Positions 23,481 to 34,530 of a DNA stretch of 64,000 nt are shown one piece after another (position 1 is the stretch's first letter; every line of letters begins with the position of its first letter). The notes below the pieces were generated by a model. That model was given only the letters and a program-made list of their open reading frames with translations. It ran no database searches and had not been told where the DNA came from. A program made the position numbers and the translations under genes. The stretch is from Pyxicephalus adspersus (Eukaryota > Chordata > Amphibia > Anura > Pyxicephalidae): assembly GCF_032062135.1 (NCBI RefSeq), contig NC_092860.1, forward strand, positions 71,438,668-71,502,667. The letters are read 5' to 3'.

Positions 23481-24558
23481 ATTTTTGGAGCTTGCATTGA
23501 AACTCAGAGTTTTACCATTCTATATTATGTTTCAAACCATGGATTTTGTGGATGGAAAATCAGCCAACTACAGGCAACTGCATTAGGTGCACCCCTCTCT
23601 ATTTTCCACAGAGGACTGACGTCACTGAACCCTTCCATATAAACGGAAAATGGCAACAAAATGCTTCAATTTGTAGTGGTGTAGTAGATAGATAGGGTTG
23701 GACAGCTTATAGGGAGAGATACGATTAGGAGTTAAAAAGTTAAAACACACAGATGGTGCTTTACATTTTTTCTGCTAGCAAAGAAGGTAGGGTCAGCTTG
23801 GAGCAGCTGGTAGGGAGACATAGGAATTGAAAAGAAGTTTAGAAAGGGGCATATAATGTTTTCCATGGTCCAATTCTCTACTAGTGCTAATAAAGGGGGA
23901 AAAAAACTAAAAATGCATACAGCATTTTCTGCTACTGCAAAGTGGATTACAACTATATATGAACAGACATAAATCAGGCATTAATGCCAGGATTGCTCAT
24001 TTCCATGTTAGCAGCCACACTGGATTTAATGCAGAATAGGGAACCAGAGGAAGACTCTTATCCTCTGCCTTGCAATCGTGGGGGTGTTAGTGAGGGGTGC
24101 AACTTTATGGGGAGTGTCCACTGAAGAAGGAGGTAGAGAGAGGCAACATGGATGAGGAGGAGTTGTCAGGTATGATGCTTGGAGGTGATAAAGTCTACTA
24201 GAAAGTCTAGTAGAGATCTATGGGGCCATGCTGAGGATGAAGGCCTGCAGTGGGGAGGCAGAAGGACAAGATTTTTCTCTTTACCTTGGTAAGTTGTATG
24301 CTTGCTAGTTTTCAGTGACAAGCAAATTGTTCCAATCAAACAAGGAGATGACTACTTCATAGTCAGACTCTGAGAACCTTGCTATCATAGCAAATGTGGA
24401 AAACATTTTTTAAGCCTTCTTAAGGGGAGACAAAACAGCCTTCTTAAAGGGAAGATGGTATCATGTGTTCTGACATGCTTTAAAGTGTCAGATTACTCAA
24501 TTAGGGACCCAGTGGATTACTTGCATGCCAGCAGTCCTGCCACATTCTGCCTCTCCAT
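23481..24558. other. Non-coding stretch, nothing recognised
   Basis: No coherent protein frames, terminal repeats or RNA genes were seen. Confidence 0.4.
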
Positions 24559-24566
24559 TACTGGAC

Positions 24567-24734
24567 CAGTGTTTCTCAACGTTTTAACACAGAGGAACCC
24601 CTTGAATTAACTTTAGGCCTTCAGGTAACCCCAATTATAAATACTATACCCACAACTTACAGTACATTTGTGTGGTGGTCAGTAGAACTGTTCATTGCTC
24701 AAGCAATTTCTAGCAACTTTGCTGGGAAACACTG
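24567..24734 (+). mobile_element. hAT-like MITE, family A
   Basis: Ends CAGTGTTTCTCAACG and GGGAAACACTG are inverted repeats. Inside, ACAACTTACAGTACATTTGT and TGGTGGTCAGTAG match the copies at 39965 and 53024. The flanking 8-mers agree only at 5 of 8 positions, so the target duplication has decayed. Confidence 0.65.
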
Positions 24735-26205
24735 GCCTAGACTATTGTGGACGTTCTACAGCTACCTGGAGATGCAGCTGTGCTGCTGTGCTCCTGATTT
24801 CTGTCCCTGGCTCCTGACCTTGTTTTTGACTCTTTTACTGACTTGTTGTGACCCTGTTGTTCTGTCCTGCCTTTTTTGTGTTATATCAATATTTGTTTTC
24901 ATAAAATGTGTTAGGTGGTTGGGTTGTGCCTGCTGTTTCTAAGTTTATTACTATGTTCCAGTATATTTTAATGTGTGTATGTTTGCATTGTTGCTCAATC
25001 AGCTATCTCACATTCAATGTATTTAGTGATTAACTGCCCCACTGCCTGATCGGTGCTGACAAGGCCCAAAACACAGAAATTTGGGCATAATTGAATTTGC
25101 CATCCAAATGCTGTCTGGTCCACCCCTAAAATAGACCAATCCTGGGTTTGTTACCTGTTTCTATAACCAAGCAGTAATTGCACCACCACCAACAACAGCA
25201 AAATTAAAGGATTCAGAAGGACCTAGTGATTCTATTATGCTTATTTTTGGGTGTAAAATTATAAGCCCTCTTTTTAACAGTTCCAATCAGATACATTGGG
25301 AATTTTTTAGTTCTGAACATGTCTAGGTAAAATTTTGGCATGGCAGTGTTAAGGTATTAGGTTCAAAAGTTTGTAAGGTTCTAAAAGTTCTGTCAATACC
25401 ACTGTAGGTGCAATCACTTAAGCGTTCTTTAGGCATGTGTACTACAAATATTTCTGACATATATTTATGAATAGCCGTTATTTAAGACTTGAAAAACCAT
25501 TCTTATCAAGTAATGAGGCCCTTTATTTTATGTCTTTTGATGGTGATAACTTGTTTATAGTAGTAGGCATAGTCCCAAAAAAATGCAATTTAATGCCAGG
25601 AAGAGTTGGTTGGACCGGTTTACCCTTTAAAGCATTTGTTTGTCAGTACAATTAATAAAGTGTATTTAAATGCATCCTGTTTCATTTGGGTGGTTTTATT
25701 TGTATTAAAAACAAAAGTCAGTCAACTATATAAATATATACAATATAATGCCTTTATTTTTGCCCTGCCCTGCTTATTGTTTACTGGACCAACTTTGAAA
25801 CTCTAACCCTTTAACTGTCTTTCAGTTAAAGGGTTAGAGCAACATCCAACAGCAACAGTTTTGGTTGGATCCATGGTTAGGGCCTGGTCTGAAACAACCT
25901 ACCCAAACAAAGGAGACATTATGGCTGATTCACCAAGCAAAATCGGAAGCCTTTGATCACTTTATCAACCAAATCCGAGGCGCTGGCGTACTCCCGAGGC
26001 AGTCATCAACTGAAATGATCTTTCTGATGGATATGTGCAGCCCCGGCAGTTTCACACTGGCGAGCTTGCATTAAACTCACTGTTCCCCTAAAAAAGCATT
26101 CTTTGTAATGGCACACATAAAACCCTTAGCTCTAAAAAAAATTTTTGTGCTGGTCATGTGTTTAAAACATCTATATGAGCAAAGAAAAAAAGCATATTTT
26201 ACAAT
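24735..26205. other. Non-coding stretch, nothing firmly recognised
   Basis: Contains a short inverted repeat at 25801-25837 (CTAACCCTTTAACTG / CAGTTAAAGGGTTAG). The stretch from about 25920 may be the left end of a larger element. No gene seen. Confidence 0.4.
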
Positions 26206-26211
26206 GACTTA

Positions 26212-26359
26212 CCGTATTTTTCGCCATATAAGACGCTCCGGAATATAAGACGCACCCAATTTTAAAGGAGGAAAATTTAGAAAAAAAAGATTCTGAAAGA
26301 TTATTCCCCTTCTGATTACTCATGTGCCATTCATACCGGTATTCCCCTTCTGATCACTC
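26212..26359 (+). mobile_element. Mariner-like element end, truncated by the assembly gap
   Basis: After TA (26210-26211) the terminus reads CCGTATTTTTCGCCATATAA with the repeated unit TATAAGACGC. The inside (26300-26359) contains CCCCTTCTGATCACTC, the same tandem unit found inside the MITE at 233-701. The other end is in the run of N. Confidence 0.6.
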
Positions 26360-26883
26360 NNNNNNNNNNNNNNNNNNNNNNNNNNNNNNNNNNNNNNNNN
26401 NNNNNNNNNNNNNNNNNNNNNNNNNNNNNNNNNNNNNNNNNNNNNNNNNNNNNNNNNNNNNNNNNNNNNNNNNNNNNNNNNNNNNNNNNNNNNNNNNNNN
26501 NNNNNNNNNNNNNNNNNNNNNNNNNNNNNNNNNNNNNNNNNNNNNNNNNNNNNNNNNNNNNNNNNNNNNNNNNNNNNNNNNNNNNNNNNNNNNNNNNNNN
26601 NNNNNNNNNNNNNNNNNNNNNNNNNNNNNNNNNNNNNNNNNNNNNNNNNNNNNNNNNNNNNNNNNNNNNNNNNNNNNNNNNNNNNNNNNNNNNNNNNNNN
26701 NNNNNNNNNNNNNNNNNNNNNNNNNNNNNNNNNNNNNNNNNNNNNNNNNNNNNNNNNNNNNNNNNNNNNNNNNNNNNNNNNNNNNNNNNNNNNNNNNNNN
26801 NNNNNNNNNNNNNNNNNNNNNNNNNNNNNNNNNNNNNNNNNNNNNNNNNNNNNNNNNNNNNNNNNNNNNNNNNNNNNNNNNNN
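26360..26883. other. Assembly gap (524 N)
   Basis: Unknown bases. Any open frames crossing it are artefacts of translating N. Confidence 1.
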
Positions 26884-28360
26884 AATGAGTATGCAACTCA
26901 GCTGGACAACTAATTGACAACCAGTTTGGACAGCAAGTGGAAGTGTGTTTGTATACAATAGTGCTAAGATCAGGCAGCATAGCACAACGACAACAAACCT
27001 ATAACACAACTACAAATGCACAAAGTTGTGTGGCAGCAAATCAACAAATTTCACACTATTAAAAAAACAAACAAAAACCATGAAAATTTATACTGAAAAG
27101 GACTATGTACATAATACATTTAAATACCAATAAATGACAATGGGAGAAAGGCAACAAGGGGGGTCAAGTAGCATTTTGGAGTGGAAGCCATGCAGACATT
27201 TGTACTCAATACTTGTGGAAAAAAATGACAAAACATTGCTAAAGAATTACTAAACATCAGAAACTGGCATTACAAACCAGGCACAGAAACATTGCAGCAA
27301 CAGATGAAACTAACAATCATGAGGATTACAAAAAAATCACATCAATACATACCATCCAAGCAAACTTACACACACACACACACACACACACCAGTCCAGT
27401 TAAATCAGTACTAATGAAAATGCATATGTATTTCTATACATTTAAATGTATTTTGACATACACACACACAAGTGAAATCACTAAATGTTCCTTAATACAT
27501 GTCTTATAGCAAGTTTGCCTTTAATCCTTCATTAAAATTTCTCTAAAGTCATACCAGAATGAAATTTTAATCAGGTCACAAATGTTTGCTCACATATTTT
27601 TTTACAGTCATACTATTGTGTGATGACATATTAGAAAGTGCCACTTAGTATATATCCAGCTTGACAGAAATTAGTTTGCAGTGTTACAACCAAAAGAAAA
27701 AGTATCAAAACAACAAAAGTACAAAAACAACAAAGTGCAACAAATGTAACTATAAATGAAGCAAGTTTGTGAATAATGTAATAGTTTATAATGTAACATA
27801 AAAAGTAGCACTTACACAAAAAACATCAAGCATTAAAGATTCAAACTGACCTGTAAAATGGACTGGAGATGTGCACAGAACAGGGAGCAGGTGTGCGCTA
27901 ATCAATTGCTATCATCTCACCATTGAGGTTAACATCTCCTTCTGAATCAGGCAGCTGAAAATTAATCGCCTTAATTGGCGTATTCAAGATCTTTGCTTAC
28001 TTAGCTTACTGACGCGCATTCCATTGATAAATCAGGGCCATTGTACCTTGTTGCTCCGCCAAAAAAAAAAAAAAAACGGGAAGCATTGGAAGTGACCCTA
28101 GTAGAAACAACAACTACAAAACAAAAAGGTGCTCTATTTTATTATATACACGATTATTATACACTGTGGTGCACTAAAAGAGACTACCTACAACATCATG
28201 GGGTCATATCACTCTTAACTGCACAAGAAAGTCTGTGGTATGGATTTGAAACAAATAATTTTGCTTTTCAACATCAATGTTTCAATGACATAATACCAAC
28301 CTAATCATCAACCCCTATCTGAACAAATACATTGATGCAGTACTGTCACAAACCTATGTC
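26884..28360. other. Non-coding stretch with (AC)n tract
   Basis: A- and T-rich, with an (AC)n microsatellite at 27368-27391 and an A16 run near 28062. No gene or transposon protein recognised. Confidence 0.4.
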
Positions 28361-28364
28361 TAAA

Positions 28365-29050
28365 TAAACCTTATTGCACATGCTCAGTTTGCACTGCACT
28401 TTGCACATGCTCAGTGCGTATCCTTACTCTGCACATGCCCAGTGCGAGCTCCAATCAGAGACTAGGACGGCACTATATGAAGGCTCCATGATTTCCTTCC
28501 AGTGTGGATTGATTGTGGCTACTTCGATCGTGAACTGTTATCTGCCCAGTCATTGGACATTTGCCTCTACTGTTTATCCGCAAGGTCATTGGACATTTAC
28601 CACTATCTTTTCTGCAAATAGACTAAAAGGGGCATTTACCTGTTGATCGATATATGTGTGTGTGATCTCCCGGTTAATCACCATCAAGATTCCCTCAAAC
28701 AGAGCTCTCCTTTCTGAAGGCTGACAAGTACTAATACCGTTCTGTCCTTCTGATGAAGCCTATTGGTGAAACGCGTTATGTACGCGAACTCTTATAGGTA
28801 TTGTGTATCATTACAAATTATGTGATTACTGAATTGTCAAAATTTGCAAGTATTTACCATTTTGTGATAGGTTTTTATAATGTTGTATAATAAATTGCAA
28901 CACATTGCTTTTTAACATAAATTGTGTTGTTAGTGTTGATATTTGGTACCAGTAAAACCCCTGCAAAGTTTCCCTGTTGGGAAAAAAAAACCCTTTTACA
29001 TTTGTATTAGGGTGTGGTGTAAACAATTCTCCCAGAGTATCCATAAAAAA
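28365..29050 (+). repeat. Structured repeat with short direct repeats and a GAAACGCG hairpin
   Basis: Three copies of GCACATGCTCAGT-like units spaced about 30 bp lie at 28376-28445. Two copies of GTCATTGGACATTT lie at 28548 and 28583, and CTGATGAAGCC..GAAACGCGT with a following CGCGT/ACGCG stem at 28750-28786. The 3' half (28850-29000) recurs in reverse at 23310. It could be a terminal repeat of a Penelope-like element; that is an inference. Confidence 0.45.
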
Positions 29051-29980
29051 AATAAAAAAAAGCACACAAATTGTGTGTTCATTTGCAATCATAATTTCCA
29101 CAGCTGTAAAAAGGAGGGTGTGTCTTTATTGAGTGACATGTTGTAACAAACTGTGTCTGTCATTTCTAAAACATGTTGTTCCTTGCTCTTTAAAACTGTA
29201 GCACTATAAATACATACTTGTAAGTGAATGACCCAGCACAGGTCATCTCAAACCACTTCCTCCTTTCTTTTCTTTCAAACACAAATAAAATACAGACAGC
29301 AGACCAGCAAAATATGGTTTCTCTGTACTGCTTTACATATTCCCCACTTTTTTCAATTACCACAATATTCTTTAGACATTTGATCATTTTTTTCTGCACC
29401 ATTTTGGTCCATTTCGCTGATGCAACAACTCTCCAGAAACCAGAACAAACCACCTGATTTTTTTCCTCTGGGCTATATTGGTGTTTATAATATTACAAAT
29501 AACACCATTTAAAAAGGACATTAGAACTGATAAACAACAAAGATCAGTGAGGGAGGGTTTAAGGATGCTCTAGTCCATCAGATAAATTAGGTGGAGCAGA
29601 GAAGATTTTCTACAAGCGCAAAAGACAAAAAAATAAGGAGAATGTTTAGCTTTATTTTCTACCCTGATATAGGAGTGTTAGATTAAAAGTGCAATTGCTA
29701 TGTTTGTATATGGTGCAAAGCTATGTCATCCAATAATATTCTTACTACATATTAATATGCTGACCAGATATACTGTTTGATTGGAAGACCATATGACAAA
29801 TAAGTTTAGTATTGATAAGTGTGAGTTTATCATATAATCCAGGTGAGTAGAGCAGGATAAATAATGATGGACTAATGTTGATGTCCTGTAAAATCATACA
29901 CTTAATAACAGCAACCAATGCCAATCTGCAGATTCTGTATTTTTTTTTGTAAAGAGGCAGTTGGGGTTATGATTATATTG
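29051..29980. other. AT-rich non-coding stretch, nothing recognised
   Basis: Short frames only, no family features. Confidence 0.45.
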
Positions 29981-29984
29981 TATC

Positions 29985-30290
29985 AATATTATTATTATAC
30001 AGTGCCATCATATTATGCAGAGGTGTACAAAGTTGATAGTCGTGTCACTAACTGTCCCTCAAAGAAGCTCACAGTCTAATGTCCCTATCAACGTCATAGG
30101 TCATTAATGTAGTCCAAGGTCAATTTTTGAGGGGAAGCCAAATAACATTATTGCATGTTTTTGGGATGTGGGAGGAAACCCATGCAGATACAGGGAGAAC
30201 CTGCAAACTCCTTGCACAGAGCATCCTGGCCAAGATTCAAACCTGGGACCTAGCTCTACAAAGGCAAGAGTGCTACCTCTGAGCCACCGT
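29985..30290 (-). repeat. tRNA-derived SINE
   Basis: Read on the minus strand from 30290, the head GGTGGCTCAGAGGTAGCACT contains an A-box-like TGGCTCAGAGG, and GGTTTGAATCT (30243-30233) is a B-box, giving a split RNA polymerase III promoter. The body carries GTTTTTGGGATGTGGG-related text in complement and the phrase for CACAGTCTAATGTCCCT. The tail is an ATT-type repeat near 29985-30000. Similar SINEs are abundant in frogs, to my recollection. Confidence 0.8.
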
Positions 30291-31860
30291 TCACCATGCT
30301 AAACTATTTATATTGTAAAGTTCTATGCACCTGGAGGAAAATTGGAATTTATTAAAGTTCTTCTAAATTAACTATGGATTCAGGGTTCTGAGTTCATTTA
30401 TGTATGTCTTTTATGAATGTGAATAAATATACAACCATAAACCTGATAATAACACGGAACCCAGTCCTCCCATTAACCCTAACTAAAATGTGGAATGTCA
30501 TTTCTAAAGTGTTTCTAATCTTTAAAAAAAATGTAATAGAATATGTAAAAGCAAATATTCCACCAGGAAGTTCCTTGTTCAGGCACTTCCTAGTATTGCA
30601 TGTAAATTTCCTCCCAATTCAATCACTTTCACCTTGTCACATGCTCCTTTGCAGGGGACTTCAAGAAGTTGTGCTGGAGCAGCACATGCATGCAGACAAA
30701 AAGTAGCTACAAAGTAGATTAGCAGCACTGCTAAAATGGTGAAACAGTAGTTTTTGGAACAAAACATGCCAATCAATTACATTACTCCCAACATTTGAAA
30801 GTGCCAAAACAGTGGGAATGGTATGTTCAGGGAAAGTCTAAAGCATGATAGACAGCATTTACTAAAGTGGAAACACAGAGTTCATTCAGGGTCCTACAAT
30901 AACACAGTATACAATAAAAATAAAAAAACACTGCATTATCTGATGGTTTTATTATAATAAATTTTACCAACAAGGGCCATCTGATTATTGTAAATTACAA
31001 TTCCTTATTAGCCAACAAAATTACCTTTTTAATATTGGGATTCTTAAGAAAAGTTCACTACAGGGGACTAATTTATTATTTCTTTTTATCTTTATAACCC
31101 CCTCCCTTTTGGAGAAACCAGACCCACCTACCTACCCACACCTAACAGTGGCAAGGGCCATCCTACAATATGGCCTGGTGTTGTGGGGGTCTGTGGGAGG
31201 GGGGCTCATTTGAAATCTGGAAGCCCCTTTATTAAGGGGGCCCCCAGATATCTGCCACCCCACCTTGAGGAATAGGTACAGGGGTACATAGTATCCATTT
31301 TCCATTCCCAAAAAAGGTTAAAACAGCCCTAGAAATAAGGACACCACAAAAGTATAAAAAAAAATCTTTGTTCTATTTTTTCACTAATACTTACCTTTCA
31401 GTGTTCAGGATTCAGTGTTGTGTAAATGTGACCACCACAGATGATCCATCAATGTATTTATCTGCCAGTGTCACAGCCGTCTCTACACTGAAGTGATCTC
31501 TGGATGGATCTGCCATTGTGGGCTCCAATTCACAAGCTGAAGGAGAAAGTGAGGAGCGCTGAGCTCCAATTTGTCTATTGAGAACTAGCACTCACTGAGC
31601 TTTTGGCACCATCTAATGGCAGCTGACATACCTAAGTGAAAACCTTTACTTTATGCGACCTGATCATTTTAAATTCCAGTTCTCCGGGACAGCTCGACAG
31701 CTCTCTGAATCCCGTACTGTCCCGGCACAAACGGGAAGGTTGGGAGCTATGTAATTATAATACACAATACTATATATAGATGGTTTTTCATATCATTTGA
31801 AAGTGAACCTGGGCTAAAACATTTTCTAGTATAACTGCAGTGATTTGAAAAAAAAAGTAG
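30291..31860. other. Non-coding stretch, possible old repeats
   Basis: Text at 31190-31260 (paired CCCCTTTATTAAGGGGG) and 31680-31745 (GTACTGTCCCGGCACAAACG) looks like interspersed repeats, but I cannot assign a family. No gene seen. Confidence 0.35.
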
Positions 31861-31867
31861 AGACCCT

Positions 31868-32743
31868 GTGCAGTCTGTTTAGATAATTATTGTGTAATTG
31901 ATTATTAAACATAAGTTTTACAGCCTACCCCTATATATGCAGAAAAAAAAAACATTTTTTTTGTGGTGTACTTGTAATACCACACGGAAAGAGAAAAAGA
32001 GGAGTTTTTTAGGCTTAATTGTATTATATTCCATATTATATACAAGGATTTCATAACAAAATGGTAAGTTAAAAATACAAATTTAATTATTAATTAAATC
32101 ACGTATAGGACCCTTCTACCTACTGCATTACATCCATGCAAAGGGGAGGGGTCTTTGTTCTTCAAAGTTAGACAATAATGTCTATGAGTGCTGTATATTA
32201 CATACGGTATGTTGTTGTTACATGTCCCGTAAATTACCGATGTGTTTTGGCCTACTGGGCTTCCTCAGGGGACTGAGGAACCTTAAAGGTTGTAATAAAA
32301 AGGTGGTATACCATTATAAATAATGTGGTTAACTATATCTATTCCCCTTCCATCTTTATACACAAAAAGATAAAGATCAATTTATACCGTTGTCCTAATG
32401 ACATATCGATGCATTAAATTGTTGTGACCATATCATCAGATGTGTTACCAAAACATATACAATTGTTGTACCGGTGTTCTAATATGTACAATACATAGAT
32501 AGAAAATAAAGGTTAGTAAGAATGAAATAAATAAAACAAAAAACTTAGTTTCTTAGTCACAAATACCATGGGAACATAAATAGCTGCTGCTTGTTTCAAG
32601 CGGGAATGGCTGATTGAACAGGTTGACAATTCTATGCAAAAAGAAAACCCCTTATAGGTGAAATAAATGAAGGATTATATACAGGTAATAACCAGAGTTA
32701 TATTTATTAACGGTTATTAGTAATAGGTCAAAGAAAAAAAAAA

Positions 32744-32792
<49 letters not shown>

Positions 32793-33962
32793 TGGAGAGA
32801 AGGTAAACCTACCTCCTACATGTGGGTGTGTGTTCACATTTATGGCAGGGCTAGTTAAATGTCTGTAGAAGAGGAAGTACCATTCTAAAACCGATGTATA
32901 AGTATATAATTTTATAAGGTCCACCACTATACCACCACAAACTAAATGAACAGGTAACAATGAACAATAGACTTACTTTTTCACTTGATAAAGCTAAATA
33001 CTTCCTCAATAAATATATCTGCTACAACTTGTATATTTATAAACTTTATATACTTATACATTTGTTTTAGGATGGTACTTCCTCTACAGACATTTAACTA
33101 GCTCTGCCATAAATTTGAACACCCACCCACATATAGGAGGTAGGTTTACCTTGTACCCTTATATATATATATATATTTTTTATTGTTATTTTTTCTTTGA
33201 TCTATTACTAATAATGTATAACAATAAATAAATATAGCTCACTGGTTATTGTAACAAGATAAAATTTCTTACTCCTTAGTGTATGTAACAACTGAAAAAA
33301 GAAAAAACGGAGGATAGCTCATTGGTGAGCACATAGTAGCAAAAATACGATACTGGTAGGCCCCCTTGTGGATATTATGTATACTACACATACTACTACA
33401 CCATTGAATATCTTACAAAAGTACCCCTTAATAATTAATAATACAATACTAACACTAAGCAAAGTAATAAAATTTATTACAGATCCTACATGCTCCATAA
33501 TGAAACTGATTGGATATCTTTAACAGTATACTCCACCAAACATGGTAGGTGGAATCTTATAACTGCTGTCTTCATCTCAAGTTGTTAGAGTAATTTAGTC
33601 ACCGTATATAATCCCCAATATATTTCCCCTATAAGGGGTTTTCTTTATGCATAGAATTGTCAACCTGTTCAATCAGCCATTATTATTAATATACAGCACT
33701 CATAGACGTTATTGTCTAACTTTGAAGAACAAAGACCCCTCCCCATTGCATGTAATGCAGTAGGTGGAAGGGTCCTGTAAGTGAATTAATCAATTATTAA
33801 TTTTGTATTTACCATTTTGTTAAGCCTAACCCCCCCCCCCCCTTTTCTCTTTCCATGAGGTACTACAAGTACACCACAAAAATGTTTTTTTTGCATATAT
33901 AACCCAGGGGTAGGCTGTAAAGGTTTAATCACCAATTACACAACTATCTAAACAAACTGCAT
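31868..33962. repeat. Large imperfect inverted repeat, about 2.1 kb
   Basis: Left and right arms are complementary in matching order: 31868-32215 with 33690-33962, 32590-32650 with 33610-33690, 32690-32740 with 33185-33250, and 32795-32895 with 33075-33155. The ends read TGCAGTCTGTTTAGATAATT on the left and the complement of TGCAGTTTGTTTAGATAG on the right. The arms have diverged, and about 350-bp segments in each arm do not pair. A Penelope-like ORF follows on the right, so it may be a pair of inverted Penelope terminal repeats. Confidence 0.75.
32746..32790. repeat. (AT)n microsatellite
   Basis: About 22 perfect AT units in the left arm of the inverted repeat; a shorter AT run (33161-33177) sits in the matching place in the right arm. 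Confidence 0.95.
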
Positions 33963-34005
33963 ACTTCAATTTAGAGGGATCTTGTAAACCCTCTTTTCTG
34001 GTGTA

Positions 34006-34530
34006 TTGGTGGTTAAGACAATCAATTTTGAAATGGATATTCTTGACAAAGATTGGGATGGTTTTATGTCATGTATTGAAGAGAATTGCCATGCATCTAA
34101 ACATGTTGAACCTCGAATAGAGACAATATTTCTAAAATGTACACGCTTATTAGAGACAAAATCCCTAATACATTGGCACAATAATTACTTTAACAAATAC
34201 ATCTCAGAGAAATGTGTACCATTTGGATTTAGAATCCAGATATTCCCGAATGTAAAACATGTTTAAGTTATTAAAAGTGAATGGGAAGACACTTTAAATC
34301 ACTGCTCTGAACAGCTAATGGGGATACTAATCAACTATTATGAAAAAGAACTAGCAATGTTAGATAACGAAATACACACACTCCAATCCCACAATCTGGA
34401 AACTCAGTCTACCAGATTTCTATGAAAAATGGAATTGAAAACCCAATTAGAAAAGTTTAACACCCACATTTTTTTTTAAAAAGGACAAAAAATTTCAAAG
34501 GAAAAAATGGTCCTTTACCACACAAAATAA
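34006..34530 (+). pseudogene. Penelope-like element ORF, N-terminal fragment
   Basis: The plus-strand frame reads ETKSLIHWHNNYFNKYI, then FGFRIQIFPNVKH, and after a stop EWEDTLNHCSEQLMGILI and YYEKELAMLDNEI. I recall this as the N-terminal coiled-coil region of Penelope-like ORFs common in frogs (GLRIQ.FP...W...L..CS..LM..LI..Y..E). The RT and GIY-YIG domains are not present. Stops at 34264 and 34424 show decay. Confidence 0.55.

Noticed and set aside
24670..24942. Cys/Leu-rich plus-strand frame that looks like a membrane protein
   Set aside because: It starts inside the hAT MITE and continues in T-rich DNA; hydrophobicity reflects base composition.
26320..27009. Long open frames across 26320-27009 on both strands
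   Set aside because: They consist almost entirely of N translated as X; the real sequence at either side gives no protein family.
28041..28304. 87-codon plus-strand frame beginning with PKKKKKR (nuclear-signal-like)
   Set aside because: The Lys run is a poly(A) tract of 16 bases; no other protein features.
29985..30290. Functional tRNA gene suggested by A-box and B-box
   Set aside because: No cloverleaf can be formed beyond the boxes; the body and ATT tail are those of a SINE.
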